A DNA stretch of 64,000 bases from Pirellula sp. GTDB lineage: Bacteria > Planctomycetota > Planctomycetia > Pirellulales > Pirellulaceae. The position numbers were made by a program, and so were the translations under genes. The stretch covers positions 38,352 through 102,351 of the forward strand of contig JAJTEK010000022.1 of assembly GCA_021299695.1 (NCBI GenBank), read 5' to 3'. A model generated the notes under the pieces. That model saw only the letters and a program-made list of their open reading frames with translations. It searched no databases and was not told the origin of the DNA. The first letter of the stretch is position 1. Every line of letters starts with the position of its first letter. Below are positions 1-9,243 of the stretch, piece by piece.

Positions 1-684
1 CTCCTTGGTCTGCATGCTGGCAATCCCACACAAAACCGCCGGGGATGCTTCCGGCGAGGATCCGACATACTGGGTGAAGTGGTCGATCATCTGCGCAACG
101 TTTTCGTCCTGGATGTACTTACGGACCAAGCTTGCGACCGAGGTCCCCATCCGCAAACTCATCACGTCGGCCATCACCATCGGCGATAACGCACCGCCGA
201 TCTGCATCGTGTCTCGCAACCCACCGACACTTCTCCAAAAGAAAAATTTGTCCGATACAGAGTGCAGTCTCGATGCGACCTTCATGAACTGCTCGTATCC
301 GTCGGGCACACTCAAGAGCGCCGAAAACCGCTCAAGATTCTTTCGCATCTGGTCCGGGTCTGGCACAAGGTCCAAAACCCCACCGCCATCAAAAAAACTT
401 CGCCACTGCGGATCGAGCAAAACCAATTCCATGTAATCCTCGACGTTCCGACCCGCCTCAGCGAATATTCGCTTCAAAACCGATGGCATCGTCAAAATCG
501 TCGGACCCATGTCAAAACGATATCCGTCCTGATGGTGGACCGCCGCCTTCCCTCCAAACCATGGATTCTTGTCGAATAGCGTGACCTGATGGCCCCGTGC
601 AGCAAGCGTGCATGCGGCTGCCAAGCCCGCCAAACCACCGCCGATTACCCCTACCCTGAGACTCGACTTCGAGCGTTCAATCAT
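1..684 (-). CDS. Carotenoid (phytoene/diapophytoene) desaturase-type FAD oxidoreductase, 3' end outside window
   Basis: The N-terminal ~228 residues are present; the rest lies beyond base 1. Translation from the ATG at 684 gives a Rossmann FAD-binding motif near residues 11-28 (VGVIGGGLAGLAAACTLA), an acidic residue closing the fold (LFDKN) and the CrtI-family signature FDMGPTILTMPSV. These enzymes desaturate or oxidise membrane carotenoid precursors using FAD. The gene is last in a tight minus-strand group: the aldehyde dehydrogenase upstream stops 11 bases before this start. Planctomycetes are known to make squalene-derived C30 carotenoids, and a desaturase/oxygenase next to an aldehyde dehydrogenase fits oxidation of a terminal aldehyde to an acid. 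Whether this is a CrtI, CrtN or CrtP type enzyme cannot be decided from the N-terminus. Confidence 0.85.
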   Translation of the reverse strand, partial: MIERSKSSLRVGVIGGGLAGLAAACTLAARGHQVTLFDKNPWFGGKAAVHHQDGYRFDMGPTILTMPSVLKRIFAEAGRNVEDYMELVLLDPQWRSFFDGGGVLDLVPDPDQMRKNLERFSALLSVPDGYEQFMKVASRLHSVSDKFFFWRSVGGLRDTMQIGGALSPMVMADVMSLRMGTSVASLVRKYIQDENVAQMIDHFTQYVGSSPEASPAVLCGIASMQTKE

Positions 685-695
685 TATTTGTTCTT

Positions 696-2198
696 CTAGT
701 TCGTCGGTTTCCTTCGAATCGATCGGAGGACTTGCTGCAATCCGCTCATCCTGATCTTCCATCCACGTCCATACTGGAATTGTAGCACTCCGTCGAGCAA
801 TTGCTCATCCCTCTCCTGCGGCAAATCGCTATGGGGGAGCCATTTTCCTCTTTTGAAGGATATTACCTGAGGATTCGTCATTTCCAAAAGCCCCTCGTCC
901 CCCCGAGTTACCCCAAATCCACTCTCTCGACGCCCCCCAAAAGGAAGCCTCGCATCGGCCGTCGGTACCACCAAGTCATTGACAAGAACCGATCCGGCTC
1001 GGATCCGAGACACCAATGTCTGTGCCTCCGATTCCATTCCAAAGATACTCGCACACAGCCCGTATCGACAAGCATCATTGAACTCAATCGCTTGATCAAT
1101 ATCCCGCACCGGAACGATCGAAAGCAACGGCGCAAAAACATCCAGCCCATAAATCGACATCCCCGGACGCACCCCCTCGAGCACGATCGGTCCAGTCGAA
1201 ACCCACTGCCTAGCGACTCCATCCTCAAAAGGAATCTCCAGCTTTTGACCCCCTTGCCTCCACGGAATCGCCAGCCTTGCTCCTTGTTCGATCGCTTGGG
1301 CTACCAACGGCTCGATCTGCCCATGCGTCGCGGCCGACATCCATGTACTCCAGGAGCCCTGATTCGGCGGGTCTAGCCTCTGCTTGAGCTGCTGCATGAA
1401 TCGATCCAGCATCGACTCGATAACGAAAACACGCCGAGGAGCAATGCACGTGGCTCCCCCATTCAACCTCAACCCGAATCGTAACAAGTTTGTGACCCGG
1501 TCCAAATCCGCACTCGGAAGCACAAACACACTGTCGCACCCACTGAGCTCCAACGTCGCTGAACTCAAATGCTCCATCGTCTGAGCGATCACTCGCCTTC
1601 CACTACCGCTGCTGCCGGTCATCACGACATGATCAACCCCAATCGCCATGGCCTGCTTGCCCGCCTCGAGCGAACTGCCCAGGACCTGAACCAGCTCCGA
1701 TGGCACTCCACACTCCACGCAGAGCTCCACAAGCTTGCCTGTGACCTGTTCGCACCCCTCGGCAGGCTTGATCAACACTCCGTTGCCTGCGACCAAAGCA
1801 TGAAGAAGCTGCGAACCCGTGAGATAAATCGGGTAATTCCAAGTACCGAGAATCAACACCAAGCCTCGCGGAACTCGCTCGACACGCGAATGCAACGACC
1901 CGAGCCACATCGGTCGCGACCACCAGGATGTCCTCCGAGCCCGCAAAACCCGGCACGCATCGGAGCCGAGCCATTGAGCCGTCTGTGCCAATGGGATCAA
2001 CTCGGCCGTGATCGTCTCAAGATACCCACCCCTTGTCGGATAAAGCACTCCATCGGATAGCTCCCGCCGATGCTCGACCAACAAACCCGCAAATCGAGCG
2101 ATACGCGAGGCGCGTTCTCGAAGTCGAACCGAGCCCCATGACTGCTGAGCTAGCCTCGCTTGGGCTACCGCCCGATGTACCTCAGCATGCAAGTCCAT
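696..2198 (-). CDS. Aldehyde dehydrogenase family protein
   Basis: A full-length (500 aa) NAD(P)-dependent aldehyde dehydrogenase. Visible landmarks are the oxyanion Asn121 in GTWNYP, Lys144 in IKPAE, Glu217 in LELSG and the catalytic Cys251 in GATCIAPRR, all in family order. The protein oxidises an aldehyde to a carboxylic acid through a Cys thioester; no signal peptide is seen, so it is cytoplasmic. It sits 14 bases after the PQQ-propeller gene and 11 bases before the carotenoid desaturase, so the three are probably co-transcribed. By analogy with staphyloxanthin-type C30 pathways (4,4'-diaponeurosporenal oxidation) the substrate may be a carotenoid aldehyde. The WNYP and ELSG wording resembles class 3/fatty-aldehyde enzymes, so a lipid aldehyde is an alternative. 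Confidence 0.9.
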   Translation of the reverse strand: MDLHAEVHRAVAQARLAQQSWGSVRLRERASRIARFAGLLVEHRRELSDGVLYPTRGGYLETITAELIPLAQTAQWLGSDACRVLRARRTSWWSRPMWLGSLHSRVERVPRGLVLILGTWNYPIYLTGSQLLHALVAGNGVLIKPAEGCEQVTGKLVELCVECGVPSELVQVLGSSLEAGKQAMAIGVDHVVMTGSSGSGRRVIAQTMEHLSSATLELSGCDSVFVLPSADLDRVTNLLRFGLRLNGGATCIAPRRVFVIESMLDRFMQQLKQRLDPPNQGSWSTWMSAATHGQIEPLVAQAIEQGARLAIPWRQGGQKLEIPFEDGVARQWVSTGPIVLEGVRPGMSIYGLDVFAPLLSIVPVRDIDQAIEFNDACRYGLCASIFGMESEAQTLVSRIRAGSVLVNDLVVPTADARLPFGGRRESGFGVTRGDEGLLEMTNPQVISFKRGKWLPHSDLPQERDEQLLDGVLQFQYGRGWKIRMSGLQQVLRSIRRKPTN

Positions 2199-2212
2199 GG
2201 ATTTGCCGTTTG

Positions 2213-3508
2213 CTAGTTCTTTTGTTGCGAAATTTTCAATAAGTGCTCATCCGTTCTCAAAAACATCGCGTCTTGATAAAACGATGGCGTCGCAAACGTT
2301 CGACCCGTCAGCTCGTTCTTGCCAAGAACCGCATATTCCACCGACGGTTTGACCCAGGTCGCGACACCATCTTCACTCAAAAAAAGCACACGCTCGTTGA
2401 CATAGACCGGCGATGCCGAGTAATTCCCCCCGAGTCGCTCCATCCAATGCCGTTCCCCAGTTTTTGCATCCACACAGGATGCTATCCCATTGTCCGATAC
2501 AAAATAAAGCTCTGAACCGACAAGCAAGGGCGTCGGTGTGCTAGGCGCACCTCGCGCCGAACGCCACACGACATGGCTCTGCGTTACATCCCCCTGCCCC
2601 CCAAGACGTACGGCCATGAGCTCTGGGTTGTCATAGTCGTGATTGTAGATCACCATGCCGTCGATCAAGACCGGTTGCGGAACGACCGACCAGCCCGGAG
2701 CTAGTACCTTCCACAACTCCTTGCCATCCTCCAAATCATAAGCCGCCATGTGGTCCGGACCTGGAGCAAGGACCTGGGTCCTGCCGTCGACTACAGCCAT
2801 CGCAACGGTTCCAAACGAATGCGAAATCCTCGCCGAAACGCTCCGAGGTGTTCTCCATACGACCTTGCCATTCCTGGCATCCAACGCACAGACGAATGGA
2901 TTGGCACTGCCATCGCAGATGATCGCTAATTTGTTGTCTCTCAGGACCGGGGAACCCCCACTGCCATGCACCGGCGGATAGTCCAACGCCTCACACAACC
3001 ACTCAATCCCGCCGTCGCTCGGACGAAGCTTGGCCGTCCCTAATGCCCCAAAATGAACGTAGACCCCATCGTCGCGGACGATCGGCGTGGGACTCGCATG
3101 ACTGTTCTTGGCATGGATCGCCGGAATTTTCCCAACACGCTTGACCTCAATATCCCACATGCTCTTGCCTGAACCAGCCTCCAGAGCCATCGCACGAAGC
3201 GATAAGCCCTCTCCCTGAGGGACCGCTGTGGTCAAGTAAACCACCCCGCGATGGACCGATGGCGAGGACCAACCAAGCCCCTGAATCGGTACCTTCCACT
3301 CAATGTTCTGACTATCAGACCACTCCAACGGCGGATGATGACCCACTGCGTGCGCACCGAAAGGCCCACGGAATTCCGACCATTGACCCGTACCTTCCAA
3401 CACAGCATTCTCACCCGGCGAAACCTCACCCGGCGAAACCTCATCGCAAGAATCAGCAAGTCCCGAAAGTGCTAAGCCTAAAACCCAAGCTGCCAAAAGT
3501 TCAAACAT
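2213..3508 (-). CDS. PQQ-like beta-propeller repeat protein, secreted
   Basis: A 431-residue protein with an N-terminal signal-like segment (hydrophobic, residues 2-18) followed by repeated propeller blades. The blades show the PQQ/BamB pattern of Ala-x-Asp-x-x-x-Gly-x-x-x-Trp (for example ALDARNGKVVWRT, AYDLEDGKELWKV, CVDAKTGERHW). Such proteins are abundant in planctomycetes as periplasmic or extracytoplasmic scaffolds and usually have no demonstrated enzyme activity. The catalytic residues of true quinoprotein dehydrogenases were not identified. A perfect 15-bp in-frame tandem duplication (3411-3425 and 3426-3440) gives the repeated segment SPGEV near residue 25. The gene leads the group with the aldehyde dehydrogenase and carotenoid desaturase, but its role there is unknown. 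Confidence 0.85.
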   Translation of the reverse strand: MFELLAAWVLGLALSGLADSCDEVSPGEVSPGENAVLEGTGQWSEFRGPFGAHAVGHHPPLEWSDSQNIEWKVPIQGLGWSSPSVHRGVVYLTTAVPQGEGLSLRAMALEAGSGKSMWDIEVKRVGKIPAIHAKNSHASPTPIVRDDGVYVHFGALGTAKLRPSDGGIEWLCEALDYPPVHGSGGSPVLRDNKLAIICDGSANPFVCALDARNGKVVWRTPRSVSARISHSFGTVAMAVVDGRTQVLAPGPDHMAAYDLEDGKELWKVLAPGWSVVPQPVLIDGMVIYNHDYDNPELMAVRLGGQGDVTQSHVVWRSARGAPSTPTPLLVGSELYFVSDNGIASCVDAKTGERHWMERLGGNYSASPVYVNERVLFLSEDGVATWVKPSVEYAVLGKNELTGRTFATPSFYQDAMFLRTDEHLLKISQQKN

Positions 3509-3693
3509 CGATCTGCCCCCCTATGGCTCGAATCCAACCCAATGCAATTCCATCAAGATCCCTCCCTGCCGTGATCCCCATCCCCGCTCAGAGACCTACA
3601 CCCCGTTCCGTAAAGGTATTTTGTGCCCCAGGCTATGTCAACGATGGCCAAATCAAACTTAGAATTCCTGCGCGAAACCATACCCACGCGACC

Positions 3694-6600
3694 CTACTTG
3701 CCGCCATTCGACGGCGGCGTAAGCCCTACTCCATTGGTCCAATCCCTGGGCATGGATCTGATATGCAATTCACGCGTCGGATACGACATCTCAATGCACT
3801 CCTCCTTGAACCGCTCATGCACCCTGGTCAGCAAATCATGCCTGGTCGGTAAACGCAAATCCAAACTCGCAAGAAACAATCGGACCTTCAACTGCAAGGT
3901 GCTATCGCCAATAATCTCGAAAAATGCAGTCGGCTCCGGATCCTTAAGCACATTCGGATGCTCGGCGCAAATCTCCCGGAGGATCTGACAAGCTCGCGTC
4001 GTATCGGTACCGTAAGCCACACCGATGTCGAGAATCATCCGATTCGTCGAGTCCGAAAGGGTCCAATTCAACAGTCGACCGGTGACCAAGTCCTTGTTGG
4101 GAATCACCAACTCCTGCTGATCGAAATTCATCACCGTTGTCGCTCGCATCCTAATCTTTGATACCGTCCCAGTCGTATCCCCGACCGTCACGACATCCCC
4201 AACGCGTACCGGTTGCTCGAAAAGCAAAATCAGACCAGAGACAAAATTGGCAAAAATCTCCTGAAGCCCAAAACCCAGACCAACCCCCAACGCGGCGACA
4301 AGCCACTGGACACTCGCCCAACGTACCCCAAGGCTATTGAATGTCATCGCGATTCCAAGCATCAAAATGGTATAACGCGATATCGAAGTAATCGCATAAC
4401 GAACAGCATTCTCAAGCGGCAAGTGCTGAAGTAGCGCGATCTCCAATAATCCAGGTAAGTTCTTGGCCGCTACGATCGTCATCACCGCAGCAGGAATCGC
4501 CAGAAGCAAATTCGCCAAGGTAACCGGAAGCTTCTCCTCGGGTGTCGCGCCCGTGACAGTCCAGAGCTTGATCGAATCCAATGCGCCAACAGCCGGCAAG
4601 ACTCCCGACCATATAAATGCAATCGCGGCGATCGCAGCAAAAAACAAAGTACTGGACACCAAACGCATCGTCTGTGCATTGATCTGCGACAAATCCGTCG
4701 GATCGGCCTGAGGGCTCGAGGTTGCTGCCAGCACCGGGGCCGTCGAATCCGTATCCCGACGTCGAGCTTCCTCCAATCGCTGCCTGGCCTGCTGCACAAT
4801 CAGCGTGCGCTTGCGAAGCAGCAACCAACGGCAAATGATGCAATAAAGAAGGAGGATCCCGACGAGCGTCATGAAACTGGTATGCAAATGCATCGCCAAA
4901 CGCGTTGCCGTGTAGTGATACCCCATCAAGCTCATACCCAACAGAACGATCGGTGCTGCACAAAGTCCCGTGTACCAAACAAAACGCAACCGATCGATCC
5001 AGCCACCCGAATTGGCTTCCAAATACTCACGGAAAATACCGTGGCGAGGATGCAAAGTGTTGATCAGAAAAATCGAACACATAAAGAGCAAAATCCCGAA
5101 AACAACCCGACCCAATGTCTCTTCGGCCTTAGACTCCAATCCATTGGCTACAATCGCATAAATACCCACACAAGGTATCGCTAGATCGATCAGCCATCGC
5201 AACTGACTACGCAATACACTCGTCGAATGCGCAGACCACTGAAAATGATTTTCGGCAAGTCCCCCGGATCGCGCGATCTGCCGCAATACCTCCAGAGGAA
5301 AAAAATACCGGGCGCTTACCAGTAAGCCCCAGCCCAAGGCGCTCAGAAACTGCTGCTCATCTGCGATCGAAAGCAATCGCCATCCGAGCAACAAGTGAAT
5401 CATCGGCAAAGGCGACGCTAAAACCAAACACAAGGCAATCGATTGAACCGTCGGCATGAACGATGTCGTCGTCGATTTGCTTGCAAGTATCCCTGTCTTG
5501 GATATCTGCTGCCGCATCCGCTTGGTGTAATACGCAAGCAACAATAAAGCCAAAATGGCGCCGCTGTAGCCCCAAGTGTGATTGCGAAAGTCCTCGCCGA
5601 TACGAAGCGGTACTTCGCGCCAATTCGATAAGTCAAAGAATCGCTTCGTCTGATCCACAACGGAATTCCAATCCGCCAATCCAAAAGGATCCGTCGATCG
5701 GATCCAAAGAATATGCTCATCGATGAACTTGCGATACTTCGTCACATGCTCGATGAGTGACTGATAGACGACAGCAAGATTGAATAGCGTCTCGGCCGCA
5801 TTGTTCGCATCGATCCGAAACTCATCGACAATTCGACGCTCAGTTGCTACCAATAGCGTCCTTTTCTGGTCCTCATTGAGCGTCTCGAAGTCCGATGCGA
5901 GCATCTCATACTCTGCCGACGTCGCCCTGGCTGTCTCGCCATTTTCGTACTTGGTCTTCAAATCGTCGAGTTCCAGGATCCGTGATTGAACACTGATGAT
6001 CCGCGTTTGACAATCCTCTAGCTCGCGATTCAATTGCTCGGTCTTGGGTAAGTCCTCGCGCTGCCTCCGTAAGACATTCGCTACCAAACTCTTCATCCGC
6101 GATACGTTCAAGCTCGACGGACTCGAATCGCTCGTGGTACTCGTGTTTCCCAGACGATCCACCATCGTTCGGTAGCGGTCGGTCAAGTAACGCAAACGAT
6201 CGCGCTCCTCTTCAAGCTTGCTTCGACTTCTTGCCTGCTCACCGACCAATTCACGCCACGAAGCAATCTGCGACTTCAGATCCGAAACGTCCTTAGTCTC
6301 CTTGCCGCGATCGGATACCTTCAACTGCTTGCGCAAGCGTTCCAGCAAATCGGAATACTTGCCGATCTGCGTCTCGCGTCGCTTCCCGAGTTCCTCGGCG
6401 ATCTCCTTGAGTTGAGCCTGATAGAACTTTTCCTCCAATAGGTAAAGCTCCTTTCGCAACGGTAGCAGTTCGTTCTCAGCCTCGTACGTCCGCTGCTCAA
6501 GCTCCACGCGCCGTAGGTGCGAGCTGATCGTCGCCAACTTGGCTCGGATCAGCAACTGATTCGCCTCGCGAACTCGTGGTTCAGTCCCCTCGGGAATCGG

Positions 6601-7497
6601 AGCGATAAGCTCTTCATTGAGTTTAGTGATCGCCGACTTGTCGTCGTTGATGAATCGAGGTAGCTCCTTCTTACGAGCCTCACGCGCCGCGATCGTCGTT
6701 TCTGTCTCCGTACGATTCTTCGATGCCGATTGCAACTGCGCATTGACCTGCAACTGCAAAGACTGAAGGTACTCAGGGCTCGCCCAAGTCAGCGAGCCTT
6801 CGAAATAAAGGGATTTGAAGTCCGGTTTGTCCTTGCGCCGCTTGGAGTCCGAAGTCGCACTCGGAGCAAGCTCCAATGCAGCCTGATAGTCTTTGATCGC
6901 TTTTTCTTCCTCGAAACGCTTTTTCGTCTCCGCAAGCACCGCCTCGTAGGCCGTCGTAAGCGTTTGCTTGAGATTCGCATCGAGGTCCGTCGCCGATTGC
7001 AACTGTTGCAATTGGGCCGCGACCGATTCGGCCGAGATCGCCGAGGAATCTGGGTTCGCCGAATTTACCGCCGGAGAATCCGATGCCGGTGTCTCCTTCA
7101 AAGAAGATTCCTTTGCGGGCGGTTCTTTCGCAGTCTGTTCTTTGTTGGATGGAGCCTGCCCCGAGGCAGCCGCCTGACGGCTGGCCATCAAGGCTCGGAC
7201 CGTATTGCGACGCACGGCGGCTCCCGCCGCGTGGTCCCCCTCCCCACCCGTCGAGGCACTTCCAGTCGGGACACTCCCAGTCGACGGCAAGGGATTTTGA
7301 GCCCCTGCAGGCGCAAGGAGCAAAACCAACAAAAGCAGCCCCAGAGGCAATTGAGCAATAAGCGTTTTACCTGCATGGAGACATAGGCAGATTCGACTCG
7401 CGATCCCCTCGGGTATCCGCAACTTGAGACGTTTCGATTTCCGTTCCGAAGCAAAGTGTTCCATAAGCTTCGAATGTAAGCGATTGAACAAGGCCAC
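3694..7497 (-). CDS. Large mechanosensitive channel, MscS superfamily (MscK/MscM-like)
   Basis: 1,267 residues. After an N-terminal hydrophobic segment (about residues 48-66) there is a long Ser/Ala/Lys-rich linker and a ~400-residue coiled-coil periplasmic domain rich in Glu, Arg and Leu (about 150-590). A series of transmembrane helices follows from about 640, then the MscS core: pore-lining helix rich in Gly/Ala (WLVAALGVGLGFGLQE), NFVSGLILLFEQPVRVGD, the beta domain VTVGDTTGTVSKIRMRATTV and the C-terminal alpha/beta domain ending about 1,250. This layout is that of MscK/YbdG-type giant MscS channels, which open under membrane tension or ionic cues. The reading frame is intact. It lies 185 bases upstream of the PQQ-propeller gene on the same strand and probably has its own promoter. 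Confidence 0.92.
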   Translation of the reverse strand: MALFNRLHSKLMEHFASERKSKRLKLRIPEGIASRICLCLHAGKTLIAQLPLGLLLLVLLLAPAGAQNPLPSTGSVPTGSASTGGEGDHAAGAAVRRNTVRALMASRQAAASGQAPSNKEQTAKEPPAKESSLKETPASDSPAVNSANPDSSAISAESVAAQLQQLQSATDLDANLKQTLTTAYEAVLAETKKRFEEEKAIKDYQAALELAPSATSDSKRRKDKPDFKSLYFEGSLTWASPEYLQSLQLQVNAQLQSASKNRTETETTIAAREARKKELPRFINDDKSAITKLNEELIAPIPEGTEPRVREANQLLIRAKLATISSHLRRVELEQRTYEAENELLPLRKELYLLEEKFYQAQLKEIAEELGKRRETQIGKYSDLLERLRKQLKVSDRGKETKDVSDLKSQIASWRELVGEQARSRSKLEEERDRLRYLTDRYRTMVDRLGNTSTTSDSSPSSLNVSRMKSLVANVLRRQREDLPKTEQLNRELEDCQTRIISVQSRILELDDLKTKYENGETARATSAEYEMLASDFETLNEDQKRTLLVATERRIVDEFRIDANNAAETLFNLAVVYQSLIEHVTKYRKFIDEHILWIRSTDPFGLADWNSVVDQTKRFFDLSNWREVPLRIGEDFRNHTWGYSGAILALLLLAYYTKRMRQQISKTGILASKSTTTSFMPTVQSIALCLVLASPLPMIHLLLGWRLLSIADEQQFLSALGWGLLVSARYFFPLEVLRQIARSGGLAENHFQWSAHSTSVLRSQLRWLIDLAIPCVGIYAIVANGLESKAEETLGRVVFGILLFMCSIFLINTLHPRHGIFREYLEANSGGWIDRLRFVWYTGLCAAPIVLLGMSLMGYHYTATRLAMHLHTSFMTLVGILLLYCIICRWLLLRKRTLIVQQARQRLEEARRRDTDSTAPVLAATSSPQADPTDLSQINAQTMRLVSSTLFFAAIAAIAFIWSGVLPAVGALDSIKLWTVTGATPEEKLPVTLANLLLAIPAAVMTIVAAKNLPGLLEIALLQHLPLENAVRYAITSISRYTILMLGIAMTFNSLGVRWASVQWLVAALGVGLGFGLQEIFANFVSGLILLFEQPVRVGDVVTVGDTTGTVSKIRMRATTVMNFDQQELVIPNKDLVTGRLLNWTLSDSTNRMILDIGVAYGTDTTRACQILREICAEHPNVLKDPEPTAFFEIIGDSTLQLKVRLFLASLDLRLPTRHDLLTRVHERFKEECIEMSYPTRELHIRSMPRDWTNGVGLTPPSNGGK

Positions 7498-8055
7498 AAC
7501 AAGAGACGAATCGGCCTTGATTTGCTAGCATGCTGGCGCTCAATACCGACAAATCGACAATTGGATTGTTTCAAGGAAACGTGGGTTTGAAGGCTAAAGA
7601 TTTCGGTTGCTCAGTGGATTTAGTAGCTATCCGCAACCTGACTCGCCTTCGCCTACGGGGGGATTCCGAGGAACCCATGGTAGAGCCATTGTCCCCAATG
7701 GCTCCCCCCGACGCGCGAGCGTCGGCGTCTTACGGCTGTTTTGTCCGGTCTCATGATCAGACACAAAACGGGTAACTTTATCTCGCCCAAGGATTTCCAA
7801 TAAACCCGACAGACAATTGGATAGCATTGACTCTTCGCGTCGACCTTTCATCACGCATTTCCCTTGCATTACATGGTTTTGACACCTGTATGCTAGGAAA
7901 TGCGACTTTTTCATGGGTAGCCTGTTTTGAAGGTATCAGGCGCAAGGCGCCAGCCGATGGCTACAGGCTAAACGATTGTTCGTGCATCGAATCGGATTGG
8001 CTTACCTATCCTTTGGCAATTCGCCGAAACAACTCTTGTCGGCATATTCGGATCC
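7498..8055. other. Intergenic region with short palindromes, no gene seen
   Basis: This 558-bp gap separates the minus-strand channel gene from the plus-strand TPR operon and so should hold two divergent promoters; none could be placed with confidence. It contains two adjacent hairpins: GAGCCATTG/CAATGGCTC at 7683-7704 (loop of 4) and CGACGC/GCGTCG at 7709-7724. A 14-base motif CAGCCGATGGCTAC at 7951-7964 recurs in reverse orientation at 37827-37840 beside the transposase repeats. Reading frames here have no recognisable protein features. Confidence 0.6.
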
Positions 8056-9243
8056 TTGAGCCTTACCAACGTAACGAACGTACATTCTGTCATGACACTC
8101 GCATGGCAACTGGCGATGTCCCGCCCGTCCAGACGCTTGACACTTCTGTTTTTCCTTGTGGTGACCTCGGGAGGCTCGCTCGCCCAGAATCCATCCCAAG
8201 AGGAGGTGCTGGACCTCTACCGCGCCGCTTCTGATGCCTATGCGCATCAAGACTGGGAATTAGCTAGCGAACGTTTTCGCCAAGTCGCTCACTTGCGCCC
8301 AGCAACCCCACTTGCAATGGAGTCTGGTTTTTACGATTTGCTAGCGATGCATCGGCGAATGCAAATCGCAAACCTTCGGGAGGCTTCAACAAGTGAAGAT
8401 CCGAACACTTTGCCCGAGATGAATCGTCTCCGATTCGCTCAGGCCTGTTCGGATTGGCATTGCTTGGCCAGCAGTTGGATGCAATCGCAAGGGATCCCGA
8501 AACCCCCCAATTACGTCGAAACTCTTACCGTACGCATCGAATCGGTCCTGCGAATCGAAATCGAGCAAGCTTTCGCATCAAGGAACTACCGCAAAACGCT
8601 AAGCCTACTGAATCAAATCCAGCGACAGGCCACTACCGAATCCCTTGAGCTCGAACTCCTCGGCCTCGAATGCTACGTGCAACTCCAACGATGGACCGAT
8701 GCGTAAAACTCTGTGCAGTCGTTGCAGCTTCGCGTTGAAGAAGAGCTTGCGCAGATCCCCCCGCCCGACTGGATTGAGCGTTTTCTGCTTCGACAAGCCG
8801 AAGTCGCGATGGTTTTGGCAAAATGGAAAGATGCCGAATCTACCGTTTGGAAAATTCGTACTCACTTTCCCGAATGCAAGGTATCGGCCCAAGTCGATTA
8901 TGTTCTAGCACGATGCTGGATTCACGAGGCCAAATTCGAGCAAGCAAGGCAATTGCTAGCATCGATTTTGGAAAGCCATCGAGACACATCGGGTGACCTT
9001 CAGGCGAAAACCTGGTGGACACTCGCCGAATCCCACTTAATGCAACGCAATTACCACCAAGCACATGCGTGTTACGAACAGGTTTTGAAAATCGCCGTCG
9101 ATTCCAAATGGGCTCAATTGGCACAACGTCAAATGGCAATGTGTCGAGAAGCCTCTGAAAGTGCGATAGCAGATAGATCGAAGGCGAACAACTCCGCAGC
9201 GGTTCGTTCCACTCAAAAACAAATGCCCAAACAATCCCGATGA
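8056..9243 (+). pseudogene. TPR-type secreted protein interrupted by an in-frame TAA
   Basis: Two reading frames in the same phase, 8056-8703 and 8707-9243, are separated only by TAA at 8704-8706. Together they encode one protein of about 395 residues: a signal-like segment (LTLLFFLVVTSGGSLAQ) then tetratricopeptide-like helices (LYRAASDAYAHQDWELASE; later ARCWIHEAKFEQARQL and ESHLMQRNYHQAHACYEQVL). TPR proteins are protein-binding scaffolds; here it would be periplasmic. Its stop codon overlaps the ATG of the ExbB-like gene (ATGA), so it is the first gene of that operon. A single C-to-T change of CAA (Gln) would create the TAA. The downstream half could restart at GTG 8713. Likely real starts are 8092 or 8116, just ahead of the signal sequence; the upstream start is kept here only as the open limit. 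Confidence 0.75.

Noticed and set aside
8713..9243. Second TPR-type gene starting at GTG 8713
   Set aside because: It has the same phase as the upstream frame, no ribosome site, and completes the same protein; kept as one split gene.
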